From Paludisphaera soli (GTDB lineage Bacteria; Planctomycetota; Planctomycetia; Isosphaerales; Isosphaeraceae): 56,589 nucleotides of DNA. Made by a program: the position numbers and the translations under genes. The stretch's first letter is position 1. The number at the start of each line of letters is the position of its first letter. The stretch spans positions 1-56,589 of the forward strand of contig NZ_JAALJI010000036.1 in assembly GCF_011064595.1 (NCBI RefSeq). The letters run 5' to 3'. Below the pieces are notes generated by a model. The model saw nothing but the letters and a program-made list of their open reading frames with translations, was not told where the DNA came from and made no database searches. Below are positions 1-7,779 of this stretch, piece by piece.

Positions 1-45
1 CTAGGACGGCCTGTGTTCCTCCGATGGTTCTCGTGCTCGTCGCTC

Positions 46-87
46 CCTCATCCGGCCTTCGGCCACCTTCTCCCACGAGGGGAGAAG
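46..87. repeat. Intergenic hairpin repeat
   Basis: This stretch holds two small back-to-back hairpins. The first is GGCCTTCGGCC (53-63). The second is CTTCTCCC / GGGGAGAAG around an ACGA loop (67-87). The layout resembles short dispersed intergenic repeats seen in many high-GC genomes; I know this type from general recall, not from a search. It lies downstream of the minus-strand lipoprotein gene and could act as a terminator for it. No gene is visible in positions 1-162. Confidence 0.4.
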
Positions 88-162
88 CACGATTCGCGAA
101 GGCGGATGCTCCGGGGCCTTCGTGCCGGCCTTCCCTCGCCAGGGCGGAGGGATTCTCGACGG

Positions 163-1509
163 TCAGCGGGCGATATGAAGGTCGCCGGGGTGGTCCTCGG
201 CGCGGGCGGTCTGGAAGCGGGGCGATTCGGGGGCGCGAGGGGGGGCGGCGCCGACGACCTCGTCCAGGACGGGGAGGATCAGGGGGATGGCCGCCGGCGA
301 GTCGGGCCGGGGCGCGGTGCGTCGCGAGGCCGGACGGGCGCCGGCTCCGGTCCCCTGGCGGGGCCGCGGCTCGGGGTCGTCGTCGGGCGACTGGAGCCGC
401 GCGCCGCTGATCTCGACCGGCGGGCCCAGGCGGACGCCGTTGCCCTCGCGGGGCGCGGCCGAGGCCCCTCGTCGCGACGGGGAGGGGATCGGCTCGGGCG
501 CGGGGAGCGTCTCGCGGACCGTGGTGTCGCCGCCGCGGCCGGGGCCGGTCTCGCCGCGGGGGCGGGTGGGGGTCATTTCGGCGAGGTCCATCGTCTTGGC
601 CCCGCTCAGCTGGGGTTGGACGAACAACGCCGTGCGTTGTGATTCCGGGAATTCTTGGTTGAGTTTGATGCCCGACATGCTGATTTCCAGCGTCAGTTTC
701 TCATCGATCCATTCCAGCATGAGGTTGTCGGGGACCCGGCACGTCACTTCCGCAGGGCGATCCCGCTCGGAGTTGGCCTCGTCCTCGGCCTCGACGACCG
801 ACTTGACCGGAATCTCGGCGTAGTGCTTGATGGTCGCGCGTCCGCGCAGGGTTTTGCCGTCCCGATCGTAGGCGTGAAAGGCGAGCATCCGGTTCGTCGC
901 GTCGTCGACGACCATCTCGCGGATGTATGCCGAACCCTGGTCGCGCGAGGGGGGGAGCCGCAGCAGCGTCGTGCCGGGTTGGGGGCCGGGGGTGATCCGG
1001 GCCGCGGCCGCCTCGTCGGGCGTGATCGGCCTCAGGCCCAACGAGCTGACGATCCAGTCTGGCTGGTAGGTGGCCGCGAGGTCGCTCTTGGCCAGGTCTT
1101 CGTAGGCGGCCCGGAAGATGTATCGGTCATCGTTCTTGACCCAGAACCAGAACTCGTCGCGGTTCGAGCCCATGTCAGCCAGATCGAGCCCGATCCCGCG
1201 ACTCCCCAGTTCCAGCTTGAAATCGTAAGGCTGGACCACAGCCAACCGTCCGCTCGCCGAGTAGCTCCTGGCCTTGCCGGTGTCGGGCTCAATCACCCGG
1301 ACCCCGATCGAAGGGCTGGACTTCACCGTCTGGATCAGTCGCGCGTTGCGGTTGTGGTCGCGGACGAACTCGTCGAGGTAGAACGAGACCTTAGGGGGGG
1401 CCGGCGGGGGCGTCGACCGGGCCGACGGCGCGCCGCCGGTCCGGCAGCCGGCGGCCGCCAGGCAGGCCGAGAGCGCGAGCAGCATGCGAGACGCGGCCTT
1501 GGCCATCAT
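163..1509 (-). CDS. LolA-like outer-membrane lipoprotein
   Basis: This is a 448-residue exported lipoprotein. A short hydrophobic leader ends in a lipobox (AAGC, Cys22), so the mature protein should be lipid-anchored. Residues of about 40-280 are rich in beta-strand-like segments about property of a substrate (FWFWVKNDDRYIFRA, MVVDDATNRMLAF) and resemble the LolA/LolB-type fold of lipoprotein-sorting proteins. The last 130 residues are a low-complexity, Pro/Arg/Gly-rich tail with no visible domain. Two adjacent ATG codons (1509, 1506) could start it; a GGAAAG lies just upstream. It stands alone on the minus strand. The family assignment rests on general pattern only, so the role (lipid or lipoprotein binding in the periplasm) is tentative. 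Confidence 0.65.
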   Translation of the reverse strand: MMAKAASRMLLALSACLAAAGCRTGGAPSARSTPPPAPPKVSFYLDEFVRDHNRNARLIQTVKSSPSIGVRVIEPDTGKARSYSASGRLAVVQPYDFKLELGSRGIGLDLADMGSNRDEFWFWVKNDDRYIFRAAYEDLAKSDLAATYQPDWIVSSLGLRPITPDEAAAARITPGPQPGTTLLRLPPSRDQGSAYIREMVVDDATNRMLAFHAYDRDGKTLRGRATIKHYAEIPVKSVVEAEDEANSERDRPAEVTCRVPDNLMLEWIDEKLTLEISMSGIKLNQEFPESQRTALFVQPQLSGAKTMDLAEMTPTRPRGETGPGRGGDTTVRETLPAPEPIPSPSRRGASAAPREGNGVRLGPPVEISGARLQSPDDDPEPRPRQGTGAGARPASRRTAPRPDSPAAIPLILPVLDEVVGAAPPRAPESPRFQTARAEDHPGDLHIAR

Positions 1510-1767
1510 GGGTCGGGCTTTCCTCGACGGGACGGGTCGGATCCGGGCGGTCGGTCCGGCGGCGTCGATTCGGTCGACGCCGCGAGGATCGGACGGCCGG
1601 GGCGAACGGGAAACCGGCGCGGGATATCCAGAAAGAGGTGGAATCGCGAAGGGGGCCGCAACTTAGCCCAGGTCGGAGACCGACGCAAGGTCGATCCGGG
1701 AGTGTGAGGCCCCTCAATCAGCGATCCCGCAGCCCTCCGCTTCCCCTTTCATCGGCCTCCCGGCCGC

Positions 1768-2961
1768 TCAACTTGCGAGGAACCGCTCCAGGGCGTCGAA
1801 TCCCTTCTCCAGGGTCGCCAGGTCGGTCGCGAACGACATCCGGGCGTAGCCCTCGGACCCGAAGGCCGAGCCCATCACGAGCGCCACGTTCGCCTTCGCC
1901 AGAGCGGCCAGGCAGAACGAGGTGGAGTCCGTGACCTCCCGGCCCGCGAGCGTCCGGCCGAAGTGCGACGAGACGTTCATGAAGGCGTAAAACGCCCCCC
2001 CCGGCGGCAGGCAGGTGACGCCCGGGAGCTTCTCGATCCGCTCCAAAACGTAGGCGCGGCGGCGGGCGAACTGGGTTTTCATCTCGCGGACCGAGTCCTG
2101 CGGCCCCACGATCGCCTCGATCGCCGCGTACTGACTAATAGAGCAAGGGTTGCTCGTCTCCTGGCTCTGGAGGTCGCCGATGAACTTCGACACCGCCGTC
2201 GGGGCGACGCTCCAGCCGATCCGCCATCCGGTCATGGCGTACGTCTTGCTGACGCCCGAGACGGTGATGGTCCGGGCTGGGAGTTCGGGATGCAGGCTCG
2301 CGAAACAGGTCGGCCGCGCGTCGCCGTAGGTGAGCTGCTCGTAGATCTCGTCCGAGAGCACGCCGACGTCGGTCTTGAGGACCGCCTCGGCCAGCGCCGC
2401 CAGCTCCGAGCGCTCGTAGACCACGCCCGTCGGGTTGGACGGGCTGTTGATCATCAGGAGCCTGGTCCGGGGGGTGACGGCCGCCTCGAACTGCTCGGGG
2501 GTCATCTTGAACCCGGCGGATTCGGGCGTCGAGACCAGGACCGGCTTCGCGCCGGTGAGCTTCACCAGGTCGGAGTAGCTGACCCAGTAGGGGGCGGGGA
2601 TGACCACCTCGTCGCCCGGGCCGCAGACGGCCATGAGGGCGTTGTGGATGGCATGCTTGGCCCCGTTCGAGACCACCACCTGCGCCGGGTCCGTCTTCAC
2701 GCCGTGCTGGTCGGTGTAGACCTTCGCGACGGCCTCGCGAAGCTCGGGGATGCCGGCCGGGGGGGTGTAGTGGGTCTTGCCTTCGCGCATGGCGCGGATG
2801 GCGGCGTCCTGGATGTTGGCCGGCGTGTCGAAGTCGGGCTCGCCCAGGGCGAAGTCCAGGATCTCGAGGCCCTGGGCCTTGAGCTTGCGCGCCTCGGCGC
2901 CCATCGCCAGGGTCGCGGAGGGCTCGATCAATCCCGCCCGTTCCGCCAGAGAGAGAGGCAT
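1768..2961 (-). CDS. Class I/II aminotransferase, aspartate aminotransferase type
   Basis: This 397-residue PLP enzyme of fold type I should transfer the amino group between aspartate (or a similar amino acid) and 2-oxoglutarate in the cytoplasm. The N-terminus carries the usual LDFALGEPDFDTP motif. The substrate and cofactor motifs NSPSNPTGVVY, SDEIYEQLTYG and the lysine motif VSGVSKTYAMTGWRIGW are all present and in order. The open frame extends 135 codons further upstream, but that part is Arg/Pro-rich and unlike the family. The ATG at 2961, which gives MPLSLAERAG, is therefore chosen, with AGG about 8 bases upstream. Length is normal for the AspC/aspartate-prephenate subgroup. The exact substrate cannot be fixed from sequence reading. 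Confidence 0.9.
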   Translation of the reverse strand: MPLSLAERAGLIEPSATLAMGAEARKLKAQGLEILDFALGEPDFDTPANIQDAAIRAMREGKTHYTPPAGIPELREAVAKVYTDQHGVKTDPAQVVVSNGAKHAIHNALMAVCGPGDEVVIPAPYWVSYSDLVKLTGAKPVLVSTPESAGFKMTPEQFEAAVTPRTRLLMINSPSNPTGVVYERSELAALAEAVLKTDVGVLSDEIYEQLTYGDARPTCFASLHPELPARTITVSGVSKTYAMTGWRIGWSVAPTAVSKFIGDLQSQETSNPCSISQYAAIEAIVGPQDSVREMKTQFARRRAYVLERIEKLPGVTCLPPGGAFYAFMNVSSHFGRTLAGREVTDSTSFCLAALAKANVALVMGSAFGSEGYARMSFATDLATLEKGFDALERFLAS

Positions 2962-3514
2962 TCTCGGACCTTTCGCGTTCGCAAATTGGGGGTGGGGCCG
3001 GCCTCGATTCGCGCGACCGGCCCAGGCGGGACGACGGGAACCCCGACCCCGGGGCGGCCCGCCTTCCCGTATCCGGCGCCACAGTCGGCGGCCGATACCG
3101 TCATTCAGACGACTATGCCGTCCCGGGGGTTCGTCGGCAAGTTCTGTCGGCCCTCCCCACTCGTGCGGCGATCCTTCCCGAAGCGTGCGTCGGGAGCGTT
3201 TTTTGGGAAGCTGCTTGCCTAGTCGTCTATATTTACCCCAGATTGAGGCCGCCGATTGCAAGGCTTTCGACAGCGTGTTAAAATGACATGGCAGGGCAAG
3301 ACGTGCCGGCGGACGGCGAAGAATCCGGCGGGAAGTGGCTGCGTGAGTCTTTCCGTCGGCCGGCATGGGTTAGGTTCGATTTCAGGGACGGAAGGGAGTC
3401 CGGTGGGCTTTCGCGGCGGGACGGCCCGTCGCCGGTGGAGCTGAGGGGGTCAGGACGGTCGGGGCGGGAATCCCACACTGCAAGTTCGTCGGGCACCGGG
3501 TGAGGGTGGGAATT
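2962..3514. other. Divergent intergenic region
   Basis: This gap of about 550 bases lies between the divergent aminotransferase and ketoacyl synthase genes. It holds a good plus-strand promoter candidate (3256-3284). A short open frame at 3288-3503 ends right at the fabF start, but it has arginine/glycine-rich composition and no plausible ribosome site, so I do not call it a gene. Base composition is slightly more AT-rich around 3190-3290, as expected for a promoter region. No RNA gene was recognised. Confidence 0.5.
3256..3284 (+). promoter_or_regulatory. Predicted sigma-70-type promoter upstream of fabF-like gene
   Basis: TTGCAA (3256-3261) and TAAAAT (3279-3284) are separated by exactly 17 bases. 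The -10 box matches the consensus at five of six positions and the -35 box at four of six. Transcription would begin near 3291 and leave a leader of about 220 bases before the fabF-like start codon. Confidence 0.4.
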
Positions 3515-4795
3515 ATGCACCGCGTGGTGATCACAGGGATCGGTGTGGTCGCGCCTAACGGGATCGGGTCGCGCGCCTTCAGCGAGGCGATCGCCGAGGG
3601 CCGCTCGGGCGTGGGTTACATCGAGAGTTTCGACACGACGGGACTGCCGATCAAGATCGCCGGCGAGGTCAAGAACTTCGACGTGACGCCCTACCTGGGC
3701 GAGCACAAGAAGAACGCCAAGCTGATGAGCCGCGCCATGCGGTTCGCGGTCGGCGCGGCGGCGATGGCGGTCGAGGACTCGGGGGTCGACCGCTCTAAGC
3801 TCGACCCGACGCGGTTCGGCGTCTGCATGGGGACCGGGATCACGCCGGTGGACGTGGGCGAGCTGGTCGCGCCGATCCGCGCGGGGCTCGGCGCCGACGG
3901 CGGGTTCGACATGGCCCGGTTCGCGCAGTCGCGTTCCGAGTCGATCTTCCCGCTCTGGCTCCTGCAGCACCTGCCGAACATGGCGGCGGCCCACATCTCG
4001 ATCCTGCACCACGCGATGGGGCCGAACAACACCATCGTCACCGCCTGCGCCGCCGGCACCCAGGCCGTGGGCGACGCCTTCCGGCTGATCGCCCGGGGCG
4101 ACGCCGACGTGATGCTCGCCGGCGGCTGCGACAGCCGGCTCGACCCCCAGCTGCTCGTCGCCTACTCGGCGATGAAGGCCGTCAGCGCGTCGGTCCGCCC
4201 GCCCGTCGAGGTCTCCCGGCCGTTCGACGCCGACCGCGACGGCTTCGTCCTGGGCGAAGGGGCCGCCGTCCTCCTGCTGGAGAGCTACCGCCGCGCCAGG
4301 CGCCGCGGTGCGCGGATCTACGCCGAGGTCACCGGCTACGGCTCCTCGTTCGACGCCTTCGGCATCACCCGCCCCGAGCCCGAGGGCAAGGGCGCGGCGC
4401 TCTCCATGACCTCGGCCCTCCGCGAGGCGAAGCTCGACGCCGGCGAGGTGGACTACATCAACGCCCACGGCACCAGCACCCGGCTCAACGACCTGATGGA
4501 GACCATGGCCGTGAAGCGGGTCTTCGGCCACCGCGCCCCGTCGATCCCGATGAGCAGCCAGAAGTCGATGATCGGCCACCTGATCGGGGCCTCCGGCGCC
4601 GTCGAGGCCGCCGCCACCGCCATGGCCCTGGAGCGCGGGGTCGTCCCGCCGACCATCAACCTGGCCACCCCCGACCCCGACTGCGACCTGGACTACGTCC
4701 CCAACACGGCCCGCGAGATGCCCCTCCGCGCCGCCATGTCCAACAGCTTCGGCTTCGGCGGCCAGAACGCCAGCCTCGTCCTCGAACGCGTCTGA
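3515..4795 (+). CDS. fabF: Beta-ketoacyl-ACP synthase II (FabF type)
   Basis: This 426-residue thiolase-fold enzyme condenses malonyl-ACP with a growing acyl-ACP. The catalytic set is intact: nucleophilic cysteine in VTACAAGTQ (about residue 178), histidine in INAHGTSTRLND (about 318), and lysine plus second histidine in SSQKSMIGHLIGASG (about 350 and 355). The glycine-rich C-terminal NSFGFGGQNASLVL is typical. A GTG at 3500 is also in frame, but the ATG at 3515 has a purine-rich TGAGGGTGGG just before it and gives the usual start (MHRVVITGIG). The gene stands alone, without acpP, fabG or fabD beside it. It may therefore be an accessory or secondary-metabolism KAS rather than the housekeeping copy; that last point is inference. 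Confidence 0.93.
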   Translation: MHRVVITGIGVVAPNGIGSRAFSEAIAEGRSGVGYIESFDTTGLPIKIAGEVKNFDVTPYLGEHKKNAKLMSRAMRFAVGAAAMAVEDSGVDRSKLDPTRFGVCMGTGITPVDVGELVAPIRAGLGADGGFDMARFAQSRSESIFPLWLLQHLPNMAAAHISILHHAMGPNNTIVTACAAGTQAVGDAFRLIARGDADVMLAGGCDSRLDPQLLVAYSAMKAVSASVRPPVEVSRPFDADRDGFVLGEGAAVLLLESYRRARRRGARIYAEVTGYGSSFDAFGITRPEPEGKGAALSMTSALREAKLDAGEVDYINAHGTSTRLNDLMETMAVKRVFGHRAPSIPMSSQKSMIGHLIGASGAVEAAATAMALERGVVPPTINLATPDPDCDLDYVPNTAREMPLRAAMSNSFGFGGQNASLVLERV

Positions 4796-4816
4796 CCCCC
4801 AGGCGACCCCCCCGTG

Positions 4817-4837
4817 GGGCGGCCGGCCCGGCCGCCC
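4817..4837 (+). terminator. Hairpin downstream of fabF-like gene
   Basis: GGGCGGCC and GGCCGCCC form an 8-bp perfect GC stem around a GGCCC loop, 21 bases after the fabF-like stop codon. There is no run of T after it, so it may end transcription only weakly or protect the 3' end. Confidence 0.35.
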
Positions 4838-4889
4838 TGGGCGGGATATCGAGACGAAAGCGACCACCCCCCGGTCGAGTTCCGCCTGT

Positions 4890-4988
4890 GTGCCACGGGT
4901 TCCCCGAACCCGTGGATCGGCGTCGGGCCGCTCCCGAGCCGTCGCCGAGACCCCCGGCCGGTCCACGGGTTCGGGGAACCCGTGGCAC
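4890..4988. repeat. Paired palindromic repeat (REP-like)
   Basis: The palindrome CCACGGGTT-CCCCG-AACCCGTGG (4893-4915) is repeated at 4963-4985 as its exact reverse complement. With the flanking GTG/CAC, the two units form 26-base inverted arms about 47 bases apart, so each unit can fold alone or with its partner. No gene fits here. The arrangement is like REP/BIME elements in other bacteria. It fills the 340-base gap between the fabF-like gene and the next oxidoreductase. Confidence 0.6.
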
Positions 4989-5134
4989 CCCGACCGAAAT
5001 CCGCCACCACCTGGCCGGCTTGAATGCGTCGCCCGTCGTCTCCCCCCGCGATTTCCTTTGACGGCACCCAGCCGTCGGGGGACGATCCGAGGGGCGTCGG
5101 TCGGCGGATCTCTCGGCAATCGGAGGGCTCGGAC

Positions 5135-6244
5135 GTGTTCGCTCCCCCTTATCGCGCGGCGGTGATCGGCCGGACGGGACGCGGCGACTACGGCCACGGC
5201 CTCGACCTGGCGTTCCGGGACGACCCCCGGCTCCAGGTCGTCGCGGTCTCCGACCCCGACCCCGCCGGCCGCGAACGGGCGGCGAAGCGGCTGGGGGTCG
5301 AGAAGTCCTACGAGGACCACCGGGCGATGCTGGAGGCCGAGAAGCCCCAGTTCGTCGCCGTCGCCCCGCGCTGGCTGGACGGCCACGCCGACATGGTCCT
5401 GGCCTGCGCCGAGAACGGCGTGCGCGGCGTCTTCTGCGAGAAGCCGATGGCCCCCGACCTGGCCTCGTGCGACGCGATCGTCGACGCCTGCGACCGCACC
5501 CACATGAAGCTGGCGATGGCCTTCCAGACCCGATACGCCCCGCGCTACGCGCGGATCAAGGCGATGATCGCCGAGGGGGTGATCGGCGAGGTGCTGGAAC
5601 TCCGGGGGCGCGGCAAGGAGGACCGCCGGGGAGGCGGCGAGGACCTGATGGTCCTGGGCGTCCACGTTCTGGACCTTTGCCGCGACCTGCTGGGCGAGCC
5701 CGCCTGGTGCTTCGCCCGCGTCACCGCCGAGGGCCGGCCGGTCGGGCCGGCCGACGTCCGCGACGGCGCCGAGGGGATCGGCCCGCTGGCCGGCGACCGT
5801 ATCGATGCGATGTTCGGCTTCCAGGGCACCGCCGCCGTCGCCCACTTCGCGACCGCCCGCCCGAAGGAGCCGGGCAAGCGGTTCGGCCTGGAGATCCGCG
5901 GCTCGAAGGGCTGCATCGGCATGGGCTTCGGCTGGTCCCCGCCCGCCTTCCTCCTCGCCGACGCCGCGTGGGAGGCCGCCGGCCCCGGGGCCTGGTCGGC
6001 CATCACCGCTACCGACGAGCCCGGAGCCGGCGGCGACCCCCTCGCGGCCGGCAACCGCGCCATCCTCGACGACCTGATCCGAGCCGTCGAGACCGACTCG
6101 CAACCCGCCGTCGACGCCCGCTCCGGCCGCGCCGCCGTCGAGATGATCCTGGCCTGCTACGACTCCCACGGCCGTCGCGGCCTCTCCCCCATGCCGCTGG
6201 CCGAACGCGCCTCCCACCCGCTGACCCGGCTGCCCCGCGCCTGA
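5135..6244 (+). CDS. Gfo/Idh/MocA family oxidoreductase
   Basis: This 369-residue NAD(P)-dependent sugar or polyol dehydrogenase-like protein has an N-terminal Rossmann segment (RAAVIGRTGRGDYGHG), an acidic strand end (VVAVSDPDPAG) and the family signature EKP in VFCEKPMAPD. A C-terminal alpha/beta domain supplies the usual substrate face. The frame is open from 5024, but the GTG at 5135 has GGAGG about 9 bases upstream and removes an Arg/Ser-rich lead that is unlike the family. No signal peptide is seen with that start, so it should be cytoplasmic. The dinucleotide loop is not the classic GxGxxG spacing. Planctomycetes carry many such paralogs and the substrate is unknown. The IS4 element lies immediately downstream. 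Confidence 0.85.
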   Translation: MFAPPYRAAVIGRTGRGDYGHGLDLAFRDDPRLQVVAVSDPDPAGRERAAKRLGVEKSYEDHRAMLEAEKPQFVAVAPRWLDGHADMVLACAENGVRGVFCEKPMAPDLASCDAIVDACDRTHMKLAMAFQTRYAPRYARIKAMIAEGVIGEVLELRGRGKEDRRGGGEDLMVLGVHVLDLCRDLLGEPAWCFARVTAEGRPVGPADVRDGAEGIGPLAGDRIDAMFGFQGTAAVAHFATARPKEPGKRFGLEIRGSKGCIGMGFGWSPPAFLLADAAWEAAGPGAWSAITATDEPGAGGDPLAAGNRAILDDLIRAVETDSQPAVDARSGRAAVEMILACYDSHGRRGLSPMPLAERASHPLTRLPRA

Positions 6245-7667
6245 CTGAGGCCGCCTCGGCAGGTCTCACGCGTCTTCCCTTCACCCTCGGTGGGCATCCC
6301 TGTCTACACAAGTCTGCGCTACGAGGAGTTGAAGAGTTCGGGGGGATGGATCGAGCGAGGCGGCGGAGGTCGTCGAGGTCGTGGGACTCCAGCAGGTCGA
6401 GCGTCGCCAGCAGCTTCTCCAGGCCGGCGAGCAGGGCCGGGGCCGTCGACTCCACCCCGTGCTTCATCCGGCGGCCCGACAGCCGCACCAGGGTCGCCCG
6501 CAGCTTCGCCGCCTCTTCCGACTCCTCGCGGCGCAGGTGCCAGACGGTCAGGCAGGCCAGGCTCGCCGCGCACAGGCGGCGCAGGAACGCCTCGCCCTCC
6601 TGCTGCCGCCATCCCTCGGCGTTCATGCCGGCCGACTTCAGCAGCTTGTGGTAGGTCTCGACCTCCCAGCGGCGGGCGTACCAGCGGCCGATGGTCGCCG
6701 CGTCGGCCCGCTCGGCCGGGACGTTCGTGAACAGCCGCCATTCGGCCAGGACGGCCCCCAGGTCGCCGACCACGCGGGTCGCGACCGGTCGCAAGGGGAG
6801 CGGGGGGCCGGGGACGTCCACCTGCTTCTTGCCCCCCGCGGCGGTCTTCTCGCCGGTGTTGCGTCGCGCGGCCCGGTGCAGGACGACGCCCGCCTCGGCC
6901 GCCTTGATCCGCCCGGCCCCGGCCTTGAGCGTCACGATCGCCGGCCCGCCGTCGTCGCCCCGGGCCGCGACGAACTCGCCGGCCAGGCCGGCGGCGACGC
7001 CGTCCAGCTTCCGCTCGCGGCCGCCGTGCAGGACCTCGCGCGAGGCGTCGGCCCGGACGACGAACAGCCGGCCGGCGGCGTCCCAATCGCGGTAGTGGCC
7101 GACCGAGTCGGCCTCGCGATCGACGACGTGCACGGGCGTGCGCGGCAGCCGCCAGGATTCGGCGGCGGCCATGGCGTCGCCCAGCTCGTCGACGCGGCCG
7201 GGCGGGTCCTCGGCCCCCCCGAGGCGGGTCGAGAGCACGCCGCCGGCGGTGCGGAGGCGGAATTCCATCGGCCCCAGGGGCCGGCCGTCGTCGGCGTCGA
7301 CGGCCAGGGCCGAGCCCAGCTCGTAGCCCAGGTCGGCGGCGTGCGAGCGTCGGCGGCGGTCCCCCTTGGAGTCGTGCGTGCGGAAGTTGAACATGCACCA
7401 GCCGTGGACGACCAGGACGAACCGGCCGCCGCGCCCTGCCAGGGCCGAGCGGACGGCGTCCTGGGCCGGCTCGATCAGGGCGTGGAAGGGGATCGCGTCG
7501 TTGTTGAGGAACCGGGTCATGGCCCGCGCCGCGGCGAACGGCCCCGCCGCCGCCGGCAGCGCCGAGATCCCCGTGGCCAGGGCATTGACGGCGTGCGCGT
7601 GCCCGCTCACGAGCTTCCAGAACCGGGCCTGATGCCCGCCGATCCAGCGATCCGAAGTGGTAGCCAT
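6009..7667 (-). CDS. IS4-type DDE transposase, reading frame runs out of the element
   Basis: This transposase has the IS4-family signature Y-2-R-3-E-6-K, seen exactly in YARRWEVETYHKLLK near 6640-6690. A DREAD-type aspartate segment (VHVVDREADSVGHY) and an N-terminal part like that of IS50/Tn5-group enzymes are also present. The ATG at 7667 (MATTSDRW) is chosen because it leaves the terminal repeat free. Residues 1 to about 445 look like transposase. The frame then has no stop inside the element: it continues through the left terminal repeat and ends at 6009, antisense to the last 235 bases of the upstream oxidoreductase. The extra C-terminal residues are Arg/Gly-rich and probably not part of the native protein. 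It may still be functional, but that is unclear. Confidence 0.75.
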   Translation of the reverse strand: MATTSDRWIGGHQARFWKLVSGHAHAVNALATGISALPAAAGPFAAARAMTRFLNNDAIPFHALIEPAQDAVRSALAGRGGRFVLVVHGWCMFNFRTHDSKGDRRRRSHAADLGYELGSALAVDADDGRPLGPMEFRLRTAGGVLSTRLGGAEDPPGRVDELGDAMAAAESWRLPRTPVHVVDREADSVGHYRDWDAAGRLFVVRADASREVLHGGRERKLDGVAAGLAGEFVAARGDDGGPAIVTLKAGAGRIKAAEAGVVLHRAARRNTGEKTAAGGKKQVDVPGPPLPLRPVATRVVGDLGAVLAEWRLFTNVPAERADAATIGRWYARRWEVETYHKLLKSAGMNAEGWRQQEGEAFLRRLCAASLACLTVWHLRREESEEAAKLRATLVRLSGRRMKHGVESTAPALLAGLEKLLATLDLLESHDLDDLRRLARSIPPNSSTPRSADLCRQGCPPRVKGRRVRPAEAASVRRGAAGSAGGRRVRPAAWGRGRDGRGSRSRPGSSRRRRGRSGRRRRVASRSRRLGSGRRGWRGCRPRGGRRRLRARR

Positions 7668-7733
7668 GCCGACCCAGACTACCCGGCCGGCCGCCAAATC
7701 ACCCAGTCGAAAAGATGTGTCCTCATCTATGCC
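6293..7733 (-). mobile_element. IS4-family (IS50-like group) insertion sequence
   Basis: The ends around the transposase gene form an imperfect inverted repeat. The left end (6293 on) reads GGCATCCCTGTCTACACAAG; the right end, read inward from 7733, reads GGCATAGATGAGGACACATC. Shared positions are GGCAT, TG and ACACA, at equal spacing. The ACACAAGT of the left end is also found in the known IS50/Tn5 outer end. The length of about 1.44 kb is normal for the family. No matching 9-base target duplication is visible outside these ends, so the exact boundaries are uncertain and the insertion may be old or rearranged. It lies between two Gfo/Idh/MocA genes. Confidence 0.6.
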
Positions 7734-7779
7734 GCCAGGGGGGAAGGACGTTATTCAGCCATCGTCGTCACGATCCCGC

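Noticed and set aside
3288..3503. A 71-codon frame ending at the fabF-like start
   Set aside because: It has no ribosome site and unfolded Arg/Gly/Ser-rich composition. The region reads better as promoter and leader.
3278..6217. A minus-strand open frame of 979 codons opposite the fabF-like gene and the oxidoreductase
   Set aside because: It is antisense to two clear genes, is rich in Gly, Asp, Arg and Val without any domain, and is what very high GC third positions produce as shadows.
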